NCBI RefSeq assembly: GCF_000419525.1 | Contig: NZ_ATTE01000001.1 | Location: forward strand, 4,586,501 to 4,650,500 | Reading direction: 5' to 3' | From: Leucothrix mucor DSM 2157 | Lineage (GTDB): Bacteria > Pseudomonadota > Gammaproteobacteria > Thiotrichales > Thiotrichaceae | DNA length: 64,000 nucleotides | Shown: piece after piece, positions 45,395 to 54,949 of the stretch | Layout: each line of letters starts with the position of its first letter | Position numbering within the stretch: position 1 is the first letter of the stretch | Translations under genes and position numbers: made by a program | The notes under the pieces: model-generated | Told to the model about the DNA's origin: nothing | The model's database searches: none | Seen by the model: only the letters and a program-made list of their open reading frames with translations

Positions 45395-47203
45395 TATTTC
45401 CTCAACAGTCTCATAAGCTCCCAACAGCAAGCGCTTTCGCGTCTCCCCAACCTCACTAATCGGTATCAAATCACTAGGCTGCTCGCCACGAACAACCTGC
45501 TCCATATGCCAGTCAAACCTCAAATCCGAAAACACGCTATTAGCCACCACCGCCTCATTCGCAGTCTCTTTCAGCTCCGGCACATTCTCCGCCAAATAAG
45601 CCAAGCGCCCCAGCGTGTCAGTCTGCTCTAACCAGCCAGCATCCAAGCAAAATAGCCGTGCGGCATTGGTAATTAAGCGGGTGCCTTCATTCTTCGCATC
45701 CAACACTTCAACGCCATCGTGCTTCGAGCCTTTTACCCGTCGTCCAAGAAAGCGGCGAACCGGCAAAGGTGGCTCAAGTGCCGCCAAGGCTAGCGTACGA
45801 GGAAAGCCCCGTTTCACCTGTAAATTCTCAAGAAGCAGTCTTTTAAAAGCCGAACATAAAAACAGATCGCCATGCACAGCGCGGCAATCAATCAAGGCCG
45901 AGAGCCAGAGTTGCCGCTCCTCTACCGGATCAGCCAGCCACTCTGTAATGGAGCTGCGCCAAGATGATAGCGTCTGGCGCATGGGGTCTTCACGCGCCAT
46001 CAAGCCACCGTCGCAGAGCTCGATGCCTGCCTTTGCCAGCTTGTCGTTTACGGTGGTAGCCAGTGCTTTTAGCCATTGATCTGCAGCTTGCTCATCTTCG
46101 GCTTCATAGATAATCGCGTTATCCTGATCGGTACGCAGCCCCATCTCACCGCGCCCTTCAGAGCCTAGCGACAACCAACACCAACGCATTTTGTCCGGCG
46201 GTGGTGGCATGCTAGCGCTAACGATTTCGATAATGCGTACCGTCAGCGCATCGTTAAAGCCGGTATTCATACGCAGTAAATCGCGGGTTCGTACCCCACG
46301 GCGATGCATGGTGATTAACGAGGCATTGGCTATTTGGCGCAGTTCCAATAAACCCTCATCAGTACTTTCCTGAGTGAGTCGTCGGCGTAGTGCGGTCGGG
46401 CTTGCCAGCAGGGTACGTGCCAGATCGGCTTCGCTGACTACGCCGCAAAACTCACCTTCTTTATCCAGTAGAATTAAATGCCGCCAACCGTGTTGCTCCA
46501 TGAGCATCATGCCATCAAAGACTGGCGCATTGGCAGGCGAGGTGTGCAGTTCGGTGGTCATAATGGTGGTGATCGGCTCTTCGGCAGAGATGCCTTGTCC
46601 CACGACTTTATTGCGAAAATCCGTATCGGAGACGAGTCCGATGGGCTTGTCATCTTTGAGTACTACCACGCAATCACAGTCTTCGCGTGTCATCAATTGC
46701 GCGACTAAGCGAATCGAGCAGTGGTAGCGACAGGTGAGGGTGGACGCTTTTGGTAGCTCATATAAGCGCTGGCCAAACAGAAAGCGGCTACCGGCGACAT
46801 CATCAAATGCGCCTAGCTCGCGTTCAAAACGGCGCAGATCTGCTTGAAACCAGCTACCTAAAAAGGGGTGTAGAGTGAATAGCTCGCGAATTACTTCATT
46901 AGGGATTTCGAGAATCTCGCCTTCTTCGGTGATCTCTACGCGATAGGGTAATGGCATATTTCGGATTAAGGAAAAATGCCCGAAAATTTCACCACTGCCA
47001 AGGTGGCGGATAGTGGCGTGTTGATCGTGATCGATGATTTTTAAGCGTCCGGAGAGCACCACATAGATCACGGACAGGGTGACATCTTCGTCACCTTCAA
47101 ACACCAAGCTTCCGGCTTGCAGCGAGCGCTTAACCGCGACCGCACGAATCTTTGCCAGAGAGGTTTCAGGTAATTTAGAAAACGGCTTTATTTTGCTTAA
47201 CAT
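45356..47203 (-). CDS. cNMP-binding/CBS/DUF294 nucleotidyltransferase-like signalling protein
   Basis: A 615-residue cytoplasmic protein with an N-terminal cyclic-nucleotide-binding-like domain (about 5-130), a CBS pair (about 160-270), a DUF294 nucleotidyltransferase-like domain with GSEGRGEMGLRTDQD at 347-361, and a C-terminal helical DUF294_C domain (about 470-610). Genes of this type often adjoin solute symporters and may modulate them. Here a sodium:solute symporter gene lies 130 bases upstream on the same strand. The last codons are duplicated at 44297-44335. Confidence 0.93.
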   Translation of the reverse strand: MLSKIKPFSKLPETSLAKIRAVAVKRSLQAGSLVFEGDEDVTLSVIYVVLSGRLKIIDHDQHATIRHLGSGEIFGHFSLIRNMPLPYRVEITEEGEILEIPNEVIRELFTLHPFLGSWFQADLRRFERELGAFDDVAGSRFLFGQRLYELPKASTLTCRYHCSIRLVAQLMTREDCDCVVVLKDDKPIGLVSDTDFRNKVVGQGISAEEPITTIMTTELHTSPANAPVFDGMMLMEQHGWRHLILLDKEGEFCGVVSEADLARTLLASPTALRRRLTQESTDEGLLELRQIANASLITMHRRGVRTRDLLRMNTGFNDALTVRIIEIVSASMPPPPDKMRWCWLSLGSEGRGEMGLRTDQDNAIIYEAEDEQAADQWLKALATTVNDKLAKAGIELCDGGLMAREDPMRQTLSSWRSSITEWLADPVEERQLWLSALIDCRAVHGDLFLCSAFKRLLLENLQVKRGFPRTLALAALEPPLPVRRFLGRRVKGSKHDGVEVLDAKNEGTRLITNAARLFCLDAGWLEQTDTLGRLAYLAENVPELKETANEAVVANSVFSDLRFDWHMEQVVRGEQPSDLIPISEVGETRKRLLLGAYETVEEIRFRIQQQFGMDS

Positions 47204-47255
47204 GAGCGAACTCCCCGTATTCGTGTCATCGATTATACCAGCCTGTTGAGAGGTG

Positions 47256-47288
47256 TCACAGGAGCCGAATGAGTGTCGACTCCTGTGA
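47256..47288. repeat. Hairpin between symporter and DUF294 genes
   Basis: TCACAGGAG (47256-47264) and CTCCTGTGA (47280-47288) form a perfect 9-bp stem. No T-run follows on the minus strand. It may weaken read-through between the two genes. Confidence 0.5.
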
Positions 47289-47333
47289 GTGCCGGTTTTA
47301 GAGACCGGATTCTAGCGTGTTGCGAGTTGCTGC

Positions 47334-49118
47334 TTAGTGACTGCTGGATGGCTTTTCACGAGCTGACCATTTAAGCAAACAACCGATTCCCAGTACGATA
47401 CCACCGGTCATCACAAAGCCCAATACCGCGCCTGTGCTGCCTTCTGGTTGTGGCACTAACAGCAACAGGAATAGGCAAGCACCATAAACCATGGCGAGAA
47501 TACCTAGCTTGTTACGTTGCTCCAAGTCAGATGCGGTTGCACCTTTCTCTTCTGCAACCACTGGCGTATTAATATCATCAAAGAAGGCTGCCATTTCTTT
47601 TTCACGCTCAGCCGAGGCTGGCTTGTAGAAGCGACGCGTGTAGAAGAAGAAGCCCATAGTAATGATCAAGTGTAGCAACATTGAAACAACAAACAACAGA
47701 TCAGCACCTTCACGCTTACTGAAGACCACACCGAACAGGTCCGCAAACATGTCTGGAGTCAGCACAAACTTACTCAGCATGGATACACATAAACCAACCA
47801 GTACGGTTGCCCAAGGTGCCCAGTCAGGAACCTTCTTTACAAAGACCGCTAAGAACAACGGAATCAGAATCGGCATCTGAATTAAACTACCGGTTTGCAG
47901 CATGATATCGAACAGGCTTAAGCCTTTCAGCGATGAGATAAATAAGCCGACTAGCACGATCACTAAACCAAAGCAGAAAGTCAGGATTTTACTTACGCGC
48001 ATTAATTCTGCGTTACTGGCTTTGCCCTTCTTGATCACTGGGTTATAGAAGTTCAGCACCATAATACCGGCGCTGCGGTTCAGCCCTGAATCCATTGATG
48101 ACATGGTCGCTGAGAACAGAGCAGCCATCATGATACCGACCATACCGACCGGCATAACGACATCAACAAAGGCTAGGTAGGAGGCATCTGCCGCTTTAGA
48201 GCCAAGTGATGGGTACTGCGCAGCAAGGTCGATGCCCATTACCGCGGTTGCCATTGGAGGTAGGAACCATACAAAGGTACCGGCAAACATCAAAATAGCA
48301 GCCAGTAGCGCGGCTTTTTTGGCGTTGATACTGTCTTTAGCGACTAAGTAACGCGAGGCATCAAACAGGTTATTGGTACTGAATATCTGCTTGGTAATCG
48401 ACATCATACACCAGACAAAGAATAGCCCGACGTAACTCATGTCATTGGTAAACAGGTCTTTCGGGAACTCCGTGACCACATTCACGATACCGACTTCCAT
48501 GCCCACAAATACAGTGGCCGTAATGGAAATGGCCATAATGACCAGCATCTGGATGTAATCACTGGCGACCACCGCCCAGGAGCCACCGGTGAGCGAGACG
48601 AACATTACGATTAGACCGGTAATCACGATGGTCCACTCGATGCTGATATCAAATACAGCAGAGGTGAAAATCGCCAAACCATTTAGCCAGATACCGGCTT
48701 GGATTACGCCAAGTGGCACTTGAGCCCACGTAAAGAATTGCTCATTCACCGGGCCATAACGGCGGCGAATGGCATCAACAGGGGTGATACAGCGGGTTTG
48801 CCTGAACATCTCGGCGACCAGCAGGAAGGATACGAAATACCCGACTGCGTTTCCGATGAAGATGGCGGCGACAGATAAGCCGTCGTTGTAGGCTTTACCG
48901 GCTGCACCGGTAAATGTCCATGCACTGAACTGCACCATAAAGGCGCTGGCACCGGTCATCCACCAAAGCATTTTACCGCCGCCACGGAAGTAGTTGCTAG
49001 GGTCTGTGGATTTTCCGCTGAATAAAACGCCGATGGCGACAATGAATACCAGATACAGCGTAATGAGCGCTATGTCGACACGACGCTCGAATATCATCGA
49101 GCTTAATTCTAACTCCAT
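47334..49118 (-). CDS. Sodium:solute symporter family protein
   Basis: A 594-residue membrane protein of the SSS family with about 13-14 hydrophobic segments. Hallmarks are the GKAYNDGLSVAAIFIGNAVGYF segment, QMLVIMAISIT, and the Na+-site region ALFSATMSSMDSGLNRSAGI. Its substrate cannot be named: relatives carry acetate, proline, sugars and vitamins. A strong GGAAGGAGG lies before the ATG. A hydrophilic stretch and a final pair of segments at the C-terminus go beyond the classic 13-segment core. Its neighbours are the DUF294 signalling gene downstream and the reductase gene upstream. Confidence 0.93.
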   Translation of the reverse strand: MELELSSMIFERRVDIALITLYLVFIVAIGVLFSGKSTDPSNYFRGGGKMLWWMTGASAFMVQFSAWTFTGAAGKAYNDGLSVAAIFIGNAVGYFVSFLLVAEMFRQTRCITPVDAIRRRYGPVNEQFFTWAQVPLGVIQAGIWLNGLAIFTSAVFDISIEWTIVITGLIVMFVSLTGGSWAVVASDYIQMLVIMAISITATVFVGMEVGIVNVVTEFPKDLFTNDMSYVGLFFVWCMMSITKQIFSTNNLFDASRYLVAKDSINAKKAALLAAILMFAGTFVWFLPPMATAVMGIDLAAQYPSLGSKAADASYLAFVDVVMPVGMVGIMMAALFSATMSSMDSGLNRSAGIMVLNFYNPVIKKGKASNAELMRVSKILTFCFGLVIVLVGLFISSLKGLSLFDIMLQTGSLIQMPILIPLFLAVFVKKVPDWAPWATVLVGLCVSMLSKFVLTPDMFADLFGVVFSKREGADLLFVVSMLLHLIITMGFFFYTRRFYKPASAEREKEMAAFFDDINTPVVAEEKGATASDLEQRNKLGILAMVYGACLFLLLLVPQPEGSTGAVLGFVMTGGIVLGIGCLLKWSAREKPSSSH

Positions 49119-49231
49119 TATGAGTTCCTCCTTCCGATTACCAAGTAGATTGGACGCTTGATATGCTACAAGCGTAAACTAACATATCAGATGTGGAGGC
49201 GTTTCGATAATGAAATAATCCAATACTTACA

Positions 49232-49258
49232 GATTTGCGCATAATTTATACGCAAATC
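49232..49258. repeat. 27-base near-perfect palindrome before the symporter gene
   Basis: GATTTGCG-C-ATAA-T-TTAT-A-CGCAAATC is symmetric around 49245 except for one C/A pair. It lies between the reductase gene stop (49274) and the symporter start (49118), 113 bases upstream of the latter. It is a candidate operator or intergenic hairpin. Confidence 0.65.
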
Positions 49259-49273
49259 ATGGGTTATTTTGAA

Positions 49274-50359
49274 TTAAGTACGCTCAACTACCTCACAGCG
49301 GCTTGCGCCAGTGGGTTGTGAATTGGCAAGGTAGCGCTCGTACATCAGCTCGCTACGCTCAATGCCACAGGCCTCTGCGACGGTAGAAATGCCTTCAATC
49401 AAGCCTGGTGAACCACAGATGTACACATCGGGTTTGGTGGCTTCGGCTTTTAATGCCGCTTCAAATGCGGAGACCACCGAGCCTTTGTAACCTTGCCAAC
49501 TTTCAGACGGCTCTGTTACGCAAATCTGATATTCTAGTTTGGGATACTCAGCGGCGAGGGCTTCAATTTCTTGCTGGAAGAACACCTCATTTTCCGACCA
49601 TACGCCAAAAAATAACTTCACAGGATGTGGCTCTTCCCACTCAGCCATACGGCGTAGCATCGACATGACTGAGGCCAAACCACAGCCACCGGCCACAAAA
49701 AACCGAGGACGTAATCCGCGATCTTGCAGCATAAACGTGCCCATTGGTCCATCTAAGCGCAGCTTCATACCGGCTTCAGCGGTAGTTTCTAAGAAGGTTG
49801 AGAACTGGCCGTTTTTACGCAGCTTGATTAAAAACTCCAGACTGCCATCCCAGTTTGGTGCATTCGCCAGAGAATAAGCGCGCTTAGCGCCATCCTCATC
49901 ACCCGGAATATGGAATTCCATGAACTGGCCGGGCTCAAAGTCCAAACTGAGGCTGTCGTCTTCATCTGGTAATAATTGTAGGTCGAGTTTTACCGTATCT
50001 TCGGTGAGGAAAGTCTTGGCGACGATCTCTGCTTCGCGCTCTGGCATTTTCTCAAAGCGCACCACGCTATAGGCGTAGGGCAGCGTCATGGTCAGGTCGC
50101 TGTTTGGATAAGTACGGCAGAGTAAGACTTGCTGATTGGCAATATCAGTTTTGGTCAACGCATCGGTACTGCACTCGCCTAAGCGATAATCACCGCTTTC
50201 ATGGTGGGCAATACACGCACCACAAGAACCGGCATGGCACTGTGCAGCCAGAAAGATATTCTCTTTTTCAGCGGCTGAAACCAAATCTTCTTCGGGCTCG
50301 CAAGCAAACGACAGCGTTTGGCCATCATTGGTATTTAATTGAATTTGAAAAGCTGACAT
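49274..50359 (-). CDS. 2Fe-2S/FAD/NAD(P)H oxidoreductase (HCR/MmoC-like)
   Basis: A 361-residue three-domain electron-transfer protein. Residues 1-90 form a plant-type ferredoxin with C41, C46, C49 and C81. The FAD domain (about 100-205) holds RAYSLAN, and the NAD domain (about 210-345) holds FFVAGGCGLASVMSMLR. It passes electrons from NAD(P)H to a partner. Position just downstream of hcp suggests it serves as hybrid-cluster-protein reductase, although the domain order differs from the E. coli Hcr (FAD/NAD then ferredoxin) and resembles monooxygenase reductases. A terminator lies between hcp and this gene. Confidence 0.9.
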   Translation of the reverse strand: MSAFQIQLNTNDGQTLSFACEPEEDLVSAAEKENIFLAAQCHAGSCGACIAHHESGDYRLGECSTDALTKTDIANQQVLLCRTYPNSDLTMTLPYAYSVVRFEKMPEREAEIVAKTFLTEDTVKLDLQLLPDEDDSLSLDFEPGQFMEFHIPGDEDGAKRAYSLANAPNWDGSLEFLIKLRKNGQFSTFLETTAEAGMKLRLDGPMGTFMLQDRGLRPRFFVAGGCGLASVMSMLRRMAEWEEPHPVKLFFGVWSENEVFFQQEIEALAAEYPKLEYQICVTEPSESWQGYKGSVVSAFEAALKAEATKPDVYICGSPGLIEGISTVAEACGIERSELMYERYLANSQPTGASRCEVVERT

Positions 50360-50374
50360 CGTAATTTTCCATGT

Positions 50375-50402
50375 AAAAAGCCGGAGCGATTAACTCCGGC
50401 TT
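50375..50402 (-). terminator. Rho-independent terminator between hcp and the reductase
   Basis: AAGCCGGAG (50378-50386) and CTCCGGCTT (50394-50402) form a 9-bp stem with a 7-base loop. On the minus strand a run of five T follows, ending 15 bases before the reductase ATG (50359). It should terminate most hcp transcripts and leave a little read-through. Confidence 0.85.
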
Positions 50403-50459
50403 GTATTTAACAATAGCTCACGATTTAACCGCGCGAGCTATTCAGCCATTTAGCTAAAC

Positions 50460-52130
50460 TTAGGCAACTGCATGGCCTAACGCGCGCTCCAAGTCAGCTT
50501 CTGCTGTGCCATTGATGCGTAAGTCAAAGCGCTCAGACAGAACAGCCAACAGGTTTGGCGTGAGGTATGGCGGCAAGCTAGGGCCGAGATGGATACCCTT
50601 TACGCCAGCTGCCAACAGGGCTAACAATACCGCTGTCGCTTTCTGCTCAAACCAGGACACCATCAGCGATAATGGCAATTCATTGACGCCACACTCAAAG
50701 GCATTGGCCAGCTCAGTCGCCACTTTAATTGCGGAGAATGCATCGTTACATTGGCCCATATCCAATAGACGTGGAATGCCGCCGATGTCGCCAAATTCTT
50801 TATCATTAAAGCGGAATTTGTTGCAGCCCAAGGTCATCATAATGGTGTTATCAGGCGTCTTTTCAGCAAGCTCGGTGTAGTAGTTACGGCCCGGTTTTGC
50901 ACCGTCACAACCACCAATCATAAAGAAGTGTTTAATGTCGCCAGATTTCACGGCATCGATCACTTTGTCAGCCACGCCCAATACCGTGTGATGGCCAAAG
51001 CCTGTGGTAATGGTTTTCTCTTCAGCGTCTACCTTGAAGCCAGGAAGCGCTTTAGCCGCCTGAATTAACGGCTTGTAGTTACCATTTTCGATATGACGCA
51101 CACCCGGCCAGCCGACTGGGCCTGTGGTGAAAATCCGCTGACGGTAGTTTTTAGCCGGCTCAATAATGCAGTTAGAGGTCAATACGATAGGGCCAGGGAA
51201 TTCAGCAAATTCACGTTGCTGATCCTGCCATGCGCCACCGTAGTTACCGACTAAGTGTGGGTATTTTTTCAGACCAGGGTAGGCGTGTGCTGGCAACATT
51301 TCGCCATGCGTATACACGTTGATGCCCATGTCTTTGGTTTGCTCCAAAATCTGGTGCATATCATGTAAATCGTGACCACTGACCAGTAAGCACTTGCCCG
51401 CAACCGGTGTTACACGAACTTGCGTTGGCTCTTGGTTACCGAAGGTTTCGTTATTGGCGCGATCTAATAAATCCATGACTTTCAGGTTCAAATGACCGGC
51501 TGATAAGGCTTGGTTTAACAGGTCTTCGATATCCGTTGGGTTGCTAGTCAGGTAGGTAAGAATGCGCTCAACTTCAGCATCAATTTCATCGTTGCGGTAG
51601 TTCAACATGCGAGCGTGATGTGAGTAAGCGCAGATGCCTTTCATTCCGTAAAGGATCAGCATTTTCAAGCCGTTAGCGTCTTCGCCAATGATCTTATGAT
51701 CTTTATTAACGATCGCAACCGACTCTTGCTTCAGGATGTTATCCATATCAGCGGCTGGATCAAACTGTGCTGGACCCGCTGGAGCTTGGGCTTCTACGCC
51801 TTTTAATAACGCCGCTGCAATGTACTTTTCTTTAATGCTGTCACGTGTTTCAGCGGCTTGCTGAATCAGGCTAACAAAGCGCGTTGATGCGAAGTTCACA
51901 TTGGTGAGTGTGGTGAAAAATGCATATTGGATGAAGTCATCAACCGCAACATCGACCACGCCTAAAGTGCGTGCCAGTTGTGCATATTGAGCAATGCCTT
52001 TCACTTGATAAATCAGGATGTCTTGCAGGTCAGACGTTTCAGCAGTTTTCCCGCAAACGCCCTGATCCGTTGAACAGCCATCTTCCTGAACATCGCTACG
52101 CATTGTTTGTTCACATTGATAACAAAACAT
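50460..52130 (-). CDS. hcp: Hydroxylamine reductase / hybrid cluster protein
   Basis: A 556-residue iron-sulfur protein with an unusual [4Fe-2S-2O] cluster, active as a nitric-oxide reductase and hydroxylamine reductase under nitrosative stress. N-terminal cysteines are C3, C6, C19 and C26, the CX2C-X12-C-X6-C spacing of the facultative-anaerobe type. Later family motifs include [32 protein letters not shown] and MTLGCNKF. The start at 52130 is set by GGAGAGAAAC just upstream; longer in-frame extensions are not supported. A palindromic FNR/DNR-type box lies 67 bases upstream, shared with the divergent Crp/Fnr regulator. Confidence 0.96.
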   Translation of the reverse strand: MFCYQCEQTMRSDVQEDGCSTDQGVCGKTAETSDLQDILIYQVKGIAQYAQLARTLGVVDVAVDDFIQYAFFTTLTNVNFASTRFVSLIQQAAETRDSIKEKYIAAALLKGVEAQAPAGPAQFDPAADMDNILKQESVAIVNKDHKIIGEDANGLKMLILYGMKGICAYSHHARMLNYRNDEIDAEVERILTYLTSNPTDIEDLLNQALSAGHLNLKVMDLLDRANNETFGNQEPTQVRVTPVAGKCLLVSGHDLHDMHQILEQTKDMGINVYTHGEMLPAHAYPGLKKYPHLVGNYGGAWQDQQREFAEFPGPIVLTSNCIIEPAKNYRQRIFTTGPVGWPGVRHIENGNYKPLIQAAKALPGFKVDAEEKTITTGFGHHTVLGVADKVIDAVKSGDIKHFFMIGGCDGAKPGRNYYTELAEKTPDNTIMMTLGCNKFRFNDKEFGDIGGIPRLLDMGQCNDAFSAIKVATELANAFECGVNELPLSLMVSWFEQKATAVLLALLAAGVKGIHLGPSLPPYLTPNLLAVLSERFDLRINGTAEADLERALGHAVA

Positions 52131-52196
52131 GTTTCTCTCCACATCAAATTCGGTAAGTAATGCGGCGCAGGGTACGGAGTTGTTGAGCGGCCCGCC

Positions 52197-52210
52197 TTGA
52201 CCACGGTCAA
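52197..52210. promoter_or_regulatory. FNR/DNR-type box between hcp and the Crp/Fnr regulator gene
   Basis: TTGACCACGGTCAA is a perfect FNR-family palindrome. Its centre is 73.5 bases before the hcp ATG, and TACCCT at 52169-52174 (minus strand) sits in the -10 position. It also lies 71 bases before the regulator's ATG, so autoregulation is possible. Confidence 0.85.
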
Positions 52211-52280
52211 GTGCCAAATTTTATTTGCCTGCTGAGCGATTGTGGTAGGCTTTTATGACTCCCCAAATCAAGGCGTCACT

Positions 52281-52949
52281 ATGGAACAATTTCTACGCAC
52301 CGCCGCTATTTTCCAAAGCCTCAGCCAAACCGATCTGATGCCTATCGCCAACGCTTCGAAAAAAGTGAGCTATCCTGCGAATGAGTTATTATTTTCAGAG
52401 CAGGACCCTGCCGCGCACTTTTTTCTGGTGATTAAAGGCAGTGTGCGCTTGTACAGGCTGACGCCAGATGGCAAAGAAAAGGTGATTGAAATTATTCGCG
52501 CTGGTGAAACTTTTGCCGAGTCTGTTGCGCTGCTCGATAAGCCTTATCCAGTGTTTGCCAGCACCATTGAAGCAACTGAAATGGTGAAGATTCCGGCGGC
52601 GGTGATTCGCAGTTTAATGATGCAAAATACCGGACTAGCCTTAAAGATGTTGGCGAGTTTAAGTTTGCGGGTGCATAAGTTTATTAATGATATTCACACG
52701 CTGAGTATGTCGTCGGCACAGCAAAAAGTGGCGGGGTATTTTCTGGCGTTTTTATCGGATGAGACGACTGAACAACGGATACAGTTGCCATCGAAAAAAG
52801 CGATAGTGGCATCGCGCTTGGGGCTGCAACCGGAGACTTTTTCACGGGTACTGGGAAAGATGAAAGAGCGTGGAGTGATTTTAGAGGAAGGGGCTGAGAT
52901 TGTGGTGTTGCAGCCAGAGAAATTAAGGGAATTGCGGGATTCGGCTTAG
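52281..52949 (+). CDS. Crp/Fnr-family transcriptional regulator (DNR/NnrR-like)
   Basis: A 222-residue regulator with a cNMP-binding-like domain (about 10-120) and a Crp-type winged helix (about 150-215) with recognition segment ASRLGLQPETFSRVLG. It contains no cysteine at all, so it is not an FNR-type [4Fe-4S] sensor. The ETFSR recognition helix and its position divergent from hcp fit a nitrosative-stress regulator such as DNR or NnrR. The ATG at 52281 is chosen because it gives the family N-terminus; a further in-frame start at 52242 adds 13 residues. Confidence 0.9.
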   Translation: MEQFLRTAAIFQSLSQTDLMPIANASKKVSYPANELLFSEQDPAAHFFLVIKGSVRLYRLTPDGKEKVIEIIRAGETFAESVALLDKPYPVFASTIEATEMVKIPAAVIRSLMMQNTGLALKMLASLSLRVHKFINDIHTLSMSSAQQKVAGYFLAFLSDETTEQRIQLPSKKAIVASRLGLQPETFSRVLGKMKERGVILEEGAEIVVLQPEKLRELRDSA

Positions 52950-53139
52950 TTTGGTTGTGCCAATTTGAGAAGAGGGCTGTTTTTTGTATTGTCTGCAAGC
53001 TCGAATGTTACTCGGCAATCGCCCCGAATATCTGCTATCTTTTGTTGTATTAAGCCGTTGATAATCAATAGTAATAAGGTCTTCGATTTTTGCAGCGACT
53101 CATGGGCATTTTTAATCACTTGGGCACAGTAGAATTATA

Positions 53140-54840
53140 ATGAGCAATAAAAACTATCAGCTTAAATTCATTATTCCTTTCCTCGCATTATTCCTAATGA
53201 CTCAGGCCTTTGCCGATACGGAGTCCAGCCAGCCGGTAGAGGAGACTGCCGCAATCGAAAGTGCTGAGCCGCAAGTCGCCGCTGAGCCAACCACCATCGA
53301 CACGCTAACCTCGTTGATCGCTCAGCAATTACTGATTGATAAAGACATTGAAGAGCTCAGTGCCGCATTCAAAAAAACCACCTCCGATGCAGAAAAAGCG
53401 CAGATCAATCTGGATTTAGATGTTAAGAGCAAAGAAGCGCAGGATGTTGCCCGAAACATCGAAAACCTAGCTGCTAACACGGACATCAGTGTGCTACGGG
53501 CAGTGAAGGAGGAGTCTTTCAACTTTGAAAGAGAGTTCTTTGCCTTGCTGGAGCCTACGCTTAAAGAAATGAATCACTTAACCAGTGATGTCAGAGCGAA
53601 AGCGGACTTGCGTGAGCGAATCGAGTTTGCCAATAAACGCATTCCGATTGTGCAGACTGCGCTGACGAATATTTCTAACCTTGAAGAAAATGCCAGCAAT
53701 GAAACCCTAAGGAAGCATCTTGAAAAATTAAAGACGCGCTGGCAGCAAAAGTTAGATGGCTATCAAACCGAGCTCAACGCCGCGACCTTACAGCTTGAAA
53801 AATATGAGCTGGATGAGCGCCTTCGTGAAGAAAATGCGCCGAGCTATATCAAAACCTTCTTCCAAAAACGCGTTTGGGTCTTGTTAAAAGCGCTGGGCGC
53901 TTTGACGCTGGTATTACTAGCGTCGAGATTACTGCACCGGATGCTGACCTTCGTAATTAAGGGCTACCAAAAAGAAAACCGCAGCGTGCGCTTGCGGATT
54001 ATCGATTTGGTACACCGCACAGTCACCACCGTTTTGATGATTGTTGGGCCGATGCTGGTGTTCTATCTGTCGGAAGATTGGGTGCTATTTACTTTAAGTA
54101 TCCTGCTTTTGATCGGTATTGCCTTTAGTTTGCGCGAAGCGATTCCAAAATACTGGCATCAGATTGAGATTTTCCTGAATATCGGCTCAGTACGCGAGGG
54201 CGAGCGGCTGTTGATGGATGGCATCCCGTGGGAAGTCAAAAACATCAATCTGTTCACCACCTTATATAACCCCAGAGCCGACCTGACTAAGCGCGTAAAG
54301 CTGCGTGAATTAACCGGCCTTAACTCCCGCCCTTGCCATAAAAGTGAGCCGTGGTTTCCTTGTGAGCGTGGGGATTGGGTGATTTTATCTGATGGTACTC
54401 GCGGCAAAGTGATCGGTATTTCTTTGGAGTTGATTGAGTTAATCCAGCGTGGTGGCGCGCGTTGTACCTATACGCTGAGCGATTTCTTATCCGCCTCGCC
54501 GCAAAATCTCTCATTGAATTTCCGCTTGAAAGAGTTGTTAGGTATTAGCTATAGCTATCAGAAATTAGCAACCACCGAAGCGCCAGCCATGTTGAAAGCG
54601 TACCTAGAAAAGCGCTTACTGGCCGATAACTACGACAAGATTCTACTAAACCTCAATGTGGAATTTGAAAAGGCGAATGACTCATCGTTGGACTTGGTGG
54701 TAATCGCTGACTTTAAGGGCGAAGCCGCTGATTTATACAACCGCTTAAGACGCGCGCTGCAGCGTTATTGCGTGGATGCCTCGACTGAATTCAATTGGGA
54801 AATTCCATTCCCACAGGTGACTTACCACCGTCCTGCATAA
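53140..54840 (+). CDS. MscS-like membrane protein with periplasmic coiled coil
   Basis: A 566-residue protein with a signal peptide (cleavage after QAFA at 25) and a long charged coiled-coil region (about 60-240). Three membrane segments follow (about 247-268, 290-308 and 312-332), and then a cytoplasmic part resembles the MscS beta domain: GSVREGERLLMDGIPWEVKNINLFTTLY. The final ~180 residues include a CPWF-like CxxxEPWFPC segment and an alpha/beta tail. The architecture suggests a mechanosensitive or osmotic channel with a sensor domain. Classical MscS glycine/alanine pore helices are not obvious, so gating is not assured. Confidence 0.72.
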   Translation: MSNKNYQLKFIIPFLALFLMTQAFADTESSQPVEETAAIESAEPQVAAEPTTIDTLTSLIAQQLLIDKDIEELSAAFKKTTSDAEKAQINLDLDVKSKEAQDVARNIENLAANTDISVLRAVKEESFNFEREFFALLEPTLKEMNHLTSDVRAKADLRERIEFANKRIPIVQTALTNISNLEENASNETLRKHLEKLKTRWQQKLDGYQTELNAATLQLEKYELDERLREENAPSYIKTFFQKRVWVLLKALGALTLVLLASRLLHRMLTFVIKGYQKENRSVRLRIIDLVHRTVTTVLMIVGPMLVFYLSEDWVLFTLSILLLIGIAFSLREAIPKYWHQIEIFLNIGSVREGERLLMDGIPWEVKNINLFTTLYNPRADLTKRVKLRELTGLNSRPCHKSEPWFPCERGDWVILSDGTRGKVIGISLELIELIQRGGARCTYTLSDFLSASPQNLSLNFRLKELLGISYSYQKLATTEAPAMLKAYLEKRLLADNYDKILLNLNVEFEKANDSSLDLVVIADFKGEAADLYNRLRRALQRYCVDASTEFNWEIPFPQVTYHRPA

Positions 54841-54870
54841 TTTATTTCAGGGAGTCGTATCCCCAAAAAA

Positions 54871-54884
54871 TTGACTCAAATCAA
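54871..54884 (+). promoter_or_regulatory. FNR/ANR box before the cbb3 maturation genes
   Basis: TTGACTCAAATCAA matches the FNR consensus (TTGAY-N4-ATCAA). A TG-TAGACT extended -10 (TG at 54904-54905, hexamer 54907-54912) is spaced as in class II promoters. The centre is 72.5 bases before the ATG at 54950. Confidence 0.88.
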
Positions 54885-54949
54885 TCCCTTTCGTTGCTCG
54901 CCTTGTTAGACTTCACACTCAAACAAGGCAGCCTATCAGAGGGCAGAAA

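Noticed and set aside
53050-53075. TTGATAATCAA before the MscS-like gene, looked at as an FNR box
   Set aside because: The half sites are only one base apart instead of four, so it does not fit the FNR geometry.
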